Shown one piece after another: positions 7,344 to 11,827 of a DNA stretch of 11,827 nt (within the stretch, counting starts at the first letter, position 1; each line of letters begins with the position of its first letter). Location of the stretch: contig MU129987.1 of the NCBI GenBank assembly GCA_015039465.1, positions 352,743 to 364,569 of the forward strand. The letters are read 5' to 3'. Under the pieces are notes generated by a model. That model was not told the DNA's origin and did no database searches. It saw nothing but the letters and a program-made list of their open reading frames with translations. The translations under genes were made by a program, and so were the position numbers. The DNA comes from Phlegmacium glaucopus. Lineage: Eukaryota; Basidiomycota; Agaricomycetes; Agaricales; Cortinariaceae.

Positions 7344-7919
7344 ATGAAATTGTTAGAGGTTAGTTCACGCCACTGGCCAAATACAGTTAAACAGAAACTC
7401 CCGACATACTCCGACCGCTGTCCAGCACGTTATTCACTCATCCGCCGACAGCTTGGAGGCCTAATTCCTCCCAAAATCGCAACCCCAAAACTCGTCGTAA
7501 GGAACCTTTTCCAAACCTCGTTACCTCGTTCTTCCCTGATTTTTTATTGGTTTTTTTTTATCCAAACACGCTATAGTCTGGTGGATCTGGTGCTGGACTA
7601 GGACCTCTCGTAGATTTTTATTCGAAACTTCCTAAAGGAAATACGATTTCTGTTGGTGGTTTCAAGGGTCGTTACTTCGATGGCAAGAATGCGTCTGGAG
7701 TGCCGCTTGTTCGTTTGATTGGTGGTCTGTTCCTTATTGGCTATACTATTGATTATAATAGTGAGTAGTAACATTTCATCAATGATTTTTACGATTTTCT
7801 GAAAGTTTTTCCTGTTTTCTTTAGTGCATCTGAGTACGTCTTTTCAAGAAAGAGCATTGTGTTCTGTTTCAGGTATTGACGCATTTTCAACAGAACATCA
7901 CAAGAACCGCGCACACTAG
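7344..7919 (+). CDS. ATP17: Mitochondrial F1Fo ATP synthase subunit f
   Basis: The product is a small membrane subunit of the Fo part of ATP synthase in the mitochondrial inner membrane; subunit f helps build the stator/dimer region. Exons are 7344-7496, 7577-7760, 7825-7833 and 7894-7919. The second ends DYN plus one base, the 9-nt third gives MHL and the fourth gives KHHKNRAH and TAG. Family motifs in order are RRQLGGLIPPKIATPKLV, GAGLGPLVDFYSKLPKG, GGFKGRYFDGKNASG and LVRLIGGLFLIGYTIDYN, the last being the membrane helix. Introns of 80, 64 and 60 nt have GT-AG ends (GTAAGG, GTGAGT, GTACGT). The spliced product from 7344 is about 123 residues, longer than usual because of about 30 unconserved N-terminal residues before SLIRRQ. 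The true start is therefore doubtful: no ATG lies nearer the conserved part, and an in-frame TAA (7332-7334) lies upstream. The identity is secure; the first exon is not. Confidence 0.88.
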
Positions 7920-8180
7920 ACGACAGACACACACTCGACCCCACACTTGTATATCTCGGAAGAATAGATTGTATCAGAACAAAGTATCTTATTATCTGCA
8001 GTGCTGCTGTTTGGAGGACTCTGAGATCCGGACCTTTACTCCACTTTCCATTGTGGGTTTGGTAAGTTTTGTACCGCCTATCTGGAACATCATTAGCGTA
8101 TTTGTCCCTTCACAATCTATTGACAACAAGTTTTTTGCAGATAAGATGTGTTCGATAGAAGTTTCATTTCGGTGGTGATT
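7920..8180 (+). other. ATP17 3' region with an intron-like segment (8062-8140)
   Basis: After the ATP17 stop, GTAAGT at 8062 and TTTTTTGCAG ending at 8140 form a textbook 79-nt fungal intron on the plus strand. No coding frame joins across it convincingly, so it may be a 3'-UTR intron of ATP17 or chance. Confidence 0.3.
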
Positions 8181-9389
8181 GAAAGTCGCCGCCACCTTCG
8201 TGACTTTTACGGGCCTTTCAAATTACCCACGTCGTCAACCAATAGCTGTGATGATTTCTGCAACGTCTGTATGCACGTGCCTCGGAAGCCTTTTATCCCC
8301 CCCTAAGGTCAGCTGAGCCTTGAAATAACTCTTCGGCCGGGCTCCACAGAGATCTCTTCACCCTATCCTAGCCTATCCTCTATGAGTTTTTTGCTCCACA
8401 GCCGCACTGATTGTCTGCGTCGGACACGTTGTCCGCAACTTCTGAAGCAACTTCTCCCGTTCTCAATATTCTCAATCACAAATATCCATGAGCTTGAGAG
8501 AGAGATAGAGCACCTAAATTTCGGCAAGTGAGCACCACTTCGAAGGATCCTTTCATTCCAGACTCCACAGCCCCATCATGATCACGGATTTTGGCCAAGC
8601 AGGACCGAGGCATGCCTCCCTAACGTTGCTCTTATTTTTGTTTTTAAACTTAGCTCTTCGGAATGGACCGTCATTAACGTAAAGCGCTGAACATTCGCGG
8701 GAACCGCACAGAAAAGTTTCGAAAAAGTTTGTTCACTGCATGTAAGAAGGGGGTTTCGAATGTTTACTCCGACGTTCTAAGGTTAGATTATGGTCAGATT
8801 GCGACCAAATGTGGACTCGGCTTTACACTGCCTAGCCGTCTATGTATCCTCTGGAATAAAAGCCTATGGATTGCTGATGGAAGGCCAAAATAGTTTAAAT
8901 TCCCTCACGTTGACTAGGATGAAGATAGCATGTTTACAGCCTTACAGATTGGCATGATAAGGACGTTCGAGTTCCGCAAAACAGTCAATAGATTGACCTC
9001 CAGACGACGTCGGACCTTGGTCGCCGGGCTTATCGCACTGAGCGCGTGCTTTCGGTTACTCCATCAGAACTCGGTGCGGAACACCACCCCAATAGTGGTT
9101 AGATTTACAAAGGCACAGGGTTGTTTTTTTTTTTCATCTACGTCATAATGAACTAAGAATAAGAAATGGCTATGTAAGATAGATGTATGTATGTATGATT
9201 CTCTTTCAAAGTTGAACTCAAACATGTGCCGACATCCGTCTCTACACCTTCCATTTTCGCCCATGTCAGCAGACCGGGTTCTTGGTTACCTGGATAGCGT
9301 GTCATAGGGTACCCATGTAATAGTATTTGACTGGCAGTAAGTAACTCTGGCAACAACAAAAGCATGCGAGAGAAAAATAAAATGGTGGG
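8181..9389. other. Long stretch without a recognised gene
   Basis: There is a CCAAT (8239), an E-box CACGTG (8273) and a CT-rich tract (about 8440-8480), which would suit a promoter. However, the following ATGs (8487, 8577) open only short frames. A 72-codon frame at 8930-9148 is arginine-rich and not recognised. A T-run (9123-9134) and a TGTA microsatellite (9184-9197) follow. The last few hundred bases are probably the 3' region of the minus-strand membrane-protein gene. Confidence 0.4.
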
Positions 9390-10802
9390 TCATATAAGGT
9401 GTGTACAACGCAGTTGTAATGAAGGTATCATGATGGGGGTGGTGGGTAAACAATTGGAACAATAGGGGAGGCCACTCAGACTAACCTCCTGCCTTCTGCC
9501 TTCCGGAAGAGCTGCTCCTATTCCTTCACTTCGTATACCAGCAACAGCTCCATCAAGTACTGTTTCCAAAGGCAGCCACCGCTCCATCTCCTCCTCTCGT
9601 ACTGTTGTTGCAGGCTTCCTTTCAACTGCTTGCTTGTCAACTCGATATTCCACTCCAATGTCCCCTTGGAACCTCTCCTTCACCTCTTTGGTTATCATTT
9701 CCATTCTCCGTGCAATCCACTTGACACGTTTCTCATCCAGAAACCGTCGCTCTCTTTCAATTGACGAGTGCATGAAATAATCGCATATAAGCACAGATTC
9801 TTCGTTTCGTTCCTTCCCTTTCCCCTTCTCAACCGCCCTGTTCCAATCATCTCCAATTTCTTCCTCCCTTAACCTCTGGTGCGCACTGATGGTATCCTCC
9901 ACTTTCATTGTCCAGCTGTTCTCTATAGTATATGATTTGCTTACGTCGGCAGCTCCTAGTCGATAATGGATGTGCTCTAACATCGACCGATGATGTTTTC
10001 GAAGTGAATCCACGTTATTACTATCGCTGCATACGGGGTCGGCTTTAGGATCAATTTTGGCCTGAATTTCGACTTCAAGTAGAAGGTGTCCGATATCAAC
10101 GAGGGGCGCATCTGAATTTGTCGAGTAGAAAGTGTCTATTTCGTTGTCTCGGGTGTAAACTCGTGTCGTACGCTCCTTGTGATCGAAAACTGTGATATAT
10201 AGAACCCTTTCTCCGAGTTTGGGTCTCTCCGCATTATCAGGCTCACTGTCCGCATTCTCGTGCTCATCCTCCTCATGCGCAGGTACACTCTGGTTGGATG
10301 GGCGTTTCCGAGTCAAAGTATAATAAAGTGAGAGGTCAGGGCTGCTGAATGGCTCAATGAGCCCAGCGAACGACGTGATAATCTTCAGGAAGTCTCGCGC
10401 TCGGGTGAGAGGCAGCATCTTGTATGTTAAGATTTCGTTGTTGTCTTTGTTGCAAGTGGGAAGGGGTTCATATTCGTCCAGTTCCAGAATAATCTCCAGT
10501 GGAGACGCGTCGTCCCTCTTCGGATTCCAAGCCCAAATACCCAACCGCATTACGGGAAGCCCAACTTCCAAGCAGAGCCAACTAACAGGACCGATTTTCG
10601 ATGCCGAATTCTGAACGACGCCAAAACACCCAAAGCATCCCACAACAGATGCTAGGAGACCGAGAAGGAGGAGATATAGCAACAGCCATGTGCGTGCATC
10701 TACTTCATGTTTCTTCGTGTCGTGAGGCTCAACGGCTGCCTCGATGTCGGTATTAGGCAGCTGATCTCGTTTGACAATGTATTGGTCGGAAAGAGTGGTT
10801 AT
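9390..10802 (-). CDS. Single-pass membrane protein of unknown function, Agaricomycete family; start codon apparently lost
   Basis: An uninterrupted frame of about 470 codons runs from 10802 to the TGA/TAA-bounded end at 9390. The N-terminal ~38 residues are hydrophilic (LSDQYIVKRDQLPNTDIEAA). One strong membrane helix follows (WLLLYLLLLGLLASVVGCFG, roughly residues 39-62). A long soluble part contains PLPTCNKDN, LPLTRARDFL, SFAGLIEPF, DLSLYYTLTRKR, an acidic stretch (EEDEHENADSEPDNAE), GERVLYITVFDHKERTTRVY and charged helices near WIARRMEMITKEVKERFQGD. I recall this as a recurrent family in mushroom genomes with no assigned function. The conserved part begins TLSDQY, where a Met is expected; here the codon is ATA (10802-10800), directly after an in-frame TGA (10805-10803). 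An out-of-frame ATG lies at 10806. The copy may be a pseudogene, use a non-ATG start, or have a one-base insertion. The unconserved last ~25 residues suggest a missed C-terminal intron. Confidence 0.65.
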   Translation of the reverse strand: MTTLSDQYIVKRDQLPNTDIEAAVEPHDTKKHEVDARTWLLLYLLLLGLLASVVGCFGCFGVVQNSASKIGPVSWLCLEVGLPVMRLGIWAWNPKRDDASPLEIILELDEYEPLPTCNKDNNEILTYKMLPLTRARDFLKIITSFAGLIEPFSSPDLSLYYTLTRKRPSNQSVPAHEEDEHENADSEPDNAERPKLGERVLYITVFDHKERTTRVYTRDNEIDTFYSTNSDAPLVDIGHLLLEVEIQAKIDPKADPVCSDSNNVDSLRKHHRSMLEHIHYRLGAADVSKSYTIENSWTMKVEDTISAHQRLREEEIGDDWNRAVEKGKGKERNEESVLICDYFMHSSIERERRFLDEKRVKWIARRMEMITKEVKERFQGDIGVEYRVDKQAVERKPATTVREEEMERWLPLETVLDGAVAGIRSEGIGAALPEGRRQEVSLSGLPYCSNCLPTTPIMIPSLQLRCTHLI

Positions 10803-10805
10803 TCA

Positions 10806-10911
10806 TCGTTGTATGAGTAGCTGAATGAGCGTGGCCGTGATGAAGCCTCGAAAAACCCCACGAAGCTCCGGGGCCAAGGGCCGATGGAGCGCCGGAGGCT
10901 AACCCCCAAGG
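10806..10911 (-). repeat. GC-rich tail of the DIRS-like remnant
   Basis: Between the recombinase stop (10914-10912) and the membrane-protein gene lies GC-rich sequence with self-complementary pieces such as CTCCGGCGCTCC and CCCCGGAGC. Its position suggests the terminal part of the retroelement. DIRS ends are inverted repeats, but the partner end is outside the window, so the boundary is a guess. Confidence 0.4.
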
Positions 10912-11730
10912 TCAGACCAGGTCGTTTGTATTTGTGAGAGGGTGGCTACTAAGGTCCGAACGTGGTTGGAGGGCAATTTCGTCAAGCGAACGCCAGTATC
11001 TGTGAAAGGAATCCGAAGACCATCCGCCCATGGCTTTGACGACGTCAGGAATTCCGTGGGGCCGCCAATAGGAAAACAGTTTCCCGTTATACGTGGGTAG
11101 CCAAGTTTGTTGTAATGAGTGTGGATGGCGCAGCGACTTCTTTCGTTGATGATGCTAGACGAGATGTGGTGTAGTGTTTCAAAGAGTGTATAGACGAAAT
11201 TTTTGAAGGCGATGGAATCGGAGTGCCTGCGGATGAGGTGGTGGTAGTGTGTTAAGGATAGATAAATTGCGTCGCAAGTTAGGGACAGGTAGACCACTGT
11301 CTGCTAAATTATCAGCTGACCTGTGTATAAACAGACTTCCATGACCACGAATTCGCCCCATCCGAAGTTGCGACAGTTTTCATCCCACCCTTTTTGAAAT
11401 GCCATGAATCCCAAGTGTCGTCAAATATGATATCAATCACCCATAAGGATGATGCGTTGTCCCAGAATTGTATTGATAATTTTATGGGTGGTGCGGCTAG
11501 GGAAGATCCGCAGAAAGTAGACAAGTGTTCATGCCACCAATGAAAATCGTTGATGATGCTTGGGTTTGGGGTCTTGCGAATGAATGGGGATGGTGTGTAG
11601 TAAAAGGATGACGCGAATTGTGATGAGGCGGGTGTGCGAGAACGACTTTCCTTACACCGTCGAAAGTGCCCCATTTGCATCCGAAAGCTGCAAACTTGAA
11701 GATCGGTCTGGGCATCGGATTAACCATCAT
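10912..11730 (-). pseudogene. DIRS-like retrotransposon remnant (RT start, RNase H, tyrosine recombinase), internally deleted
   Basis: Read on the minus strand, pieces in changing frames occur in DIRS order. Near 11700-11652, AAFGCKWGTFDGVRK resembles the start of a DIRS reverse transcriptase. At about 11470-11390, QFWDNASS and DDTWDSWHFKKG begin RNase H; this continues in a shifted frame as WDENCRNFGWGEFVVMEV (about 11385-11330), then SADNLAD (11319-11299) in a third frame. At 11105-11046, LGYPRITGNCFPIGGPTEFL matches the recombinase box usually reading HxFRxGG, with the catalytic Arg replaced by Pro (codon 11072-11070). A further shift gives PDVVKAMGGWSSDSFHRYW with the Tyr nucleophile at 10998-10996, and a stop at 10914. 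Most of the RT, the middle of RNase H and the N-terminal part of the recombinase are missing. The element cannot be functional. Confidence 0.65.
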
Positions 11731-11827
11731 TTTGGGTACATTTTGTGATCAAGGGTATCATTCAGCTGTCTAAAACGAAGGTGATGAATTTGTTTTGTTT
11801 CAAAGTCGGAGAATATTTACGTGTTCT
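11731..11827. other. Window edge upstream of the DIRS remnant
   Basis: No feature is recognised. On the minus strand it precedes the reverse-transcriptase fragment and may belong to the same decayed element. Confidence 0.3.

Noticed and set aside
8930..9148. A 72-residue arginine-rich plus-strand protein
   Set aside because: No family recognised, no splice or promoter support, and the frame runs into a T-run; length is compatible with chance.
9153..9365. Small minus-strand gene near the 3' end of the membrane-protein gene
   Set aside because: The composition is untypical, it ends in a TGTA microsatellite, and it lies where a 3' untranslated region is expected.
10899..11297. An intact 132-residue minus-strand protein
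   Set aside because: Only its LGYPRITG...TEFL part fits the recombinase; after that the family motif continues in another frame, so the reading is a composite.

Overview
The window looks like nuclear DNA of a mushroom-forming fungus (Basidiomycota, Agaricomycetes). The evidence is short GT-AG introns, a KDZ-type transposon gene with CxC cysteine clusters, DIRS-like retroelement debris, a membrane-protein family that I know only from Agaricomycetes, and one recognisable host gene, mitochondrial ATP synthase subunit f (ATP17). All homology statements rest on recall of family motifs; no search was run.

Positions 1-6288 are a nested transposon graveyard. A minus-strand gene starting at 6288 encodes an N-terminal C2HC zinc finger followed by a transposase-like core whose motif order resembles the P-element/THAP9 group. 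This copy is dead, with stops, frameshifts and a probable lost catalytic Glu. It has been hit at least three times: by a 639-nt inverted-repeat element (4928-5566), by a 257-nt inverted-repeat element (1995-2251), and at 1716/1717 by a larger element. The larger element's plus-strand gene (1-1499) is the 3' part of a CxC5/CxC6 KDZ transposase. The KDZ element's right end and the 257-nt element share the terminal motif GGGGGAGWGTAAAG and a palindrome next to it, so the small element may be a non-autonomous relative. Both small elements carry telomere-like CCCTAA cores.

Positions 6289-7343 hold no confident gene. They contain two direct copies of a tRNA-like (T-arm/B-box) GC-rich motif that may be SINE heads. 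ATP17 follows (7344-7919, plus strand); the conserved C-terminus is only recovered through a 9-nt microexon. From 7920 to 9389 I see the ATP17 3' region, one good intron-like segment and no convincing gene.

Positions 9390-10802 (minus) encode a single-pass membrane protein of unknown function. The expected ATG appears lost, with ATA directly after a stop. Immediately upstream on the same strand, at 10806-11730, lies a severely shrunken DIRS-type retrotransposon remnant: reverse-transcriptase start, RNase H pieces and a tyrosine-recombinase C-terminus. Its end abuts the damaged start of the membrane-protein gene.

The genes do not form a pathway. The coherent story is layered transposon insertion and decay around one conserved mitochondrial gene.
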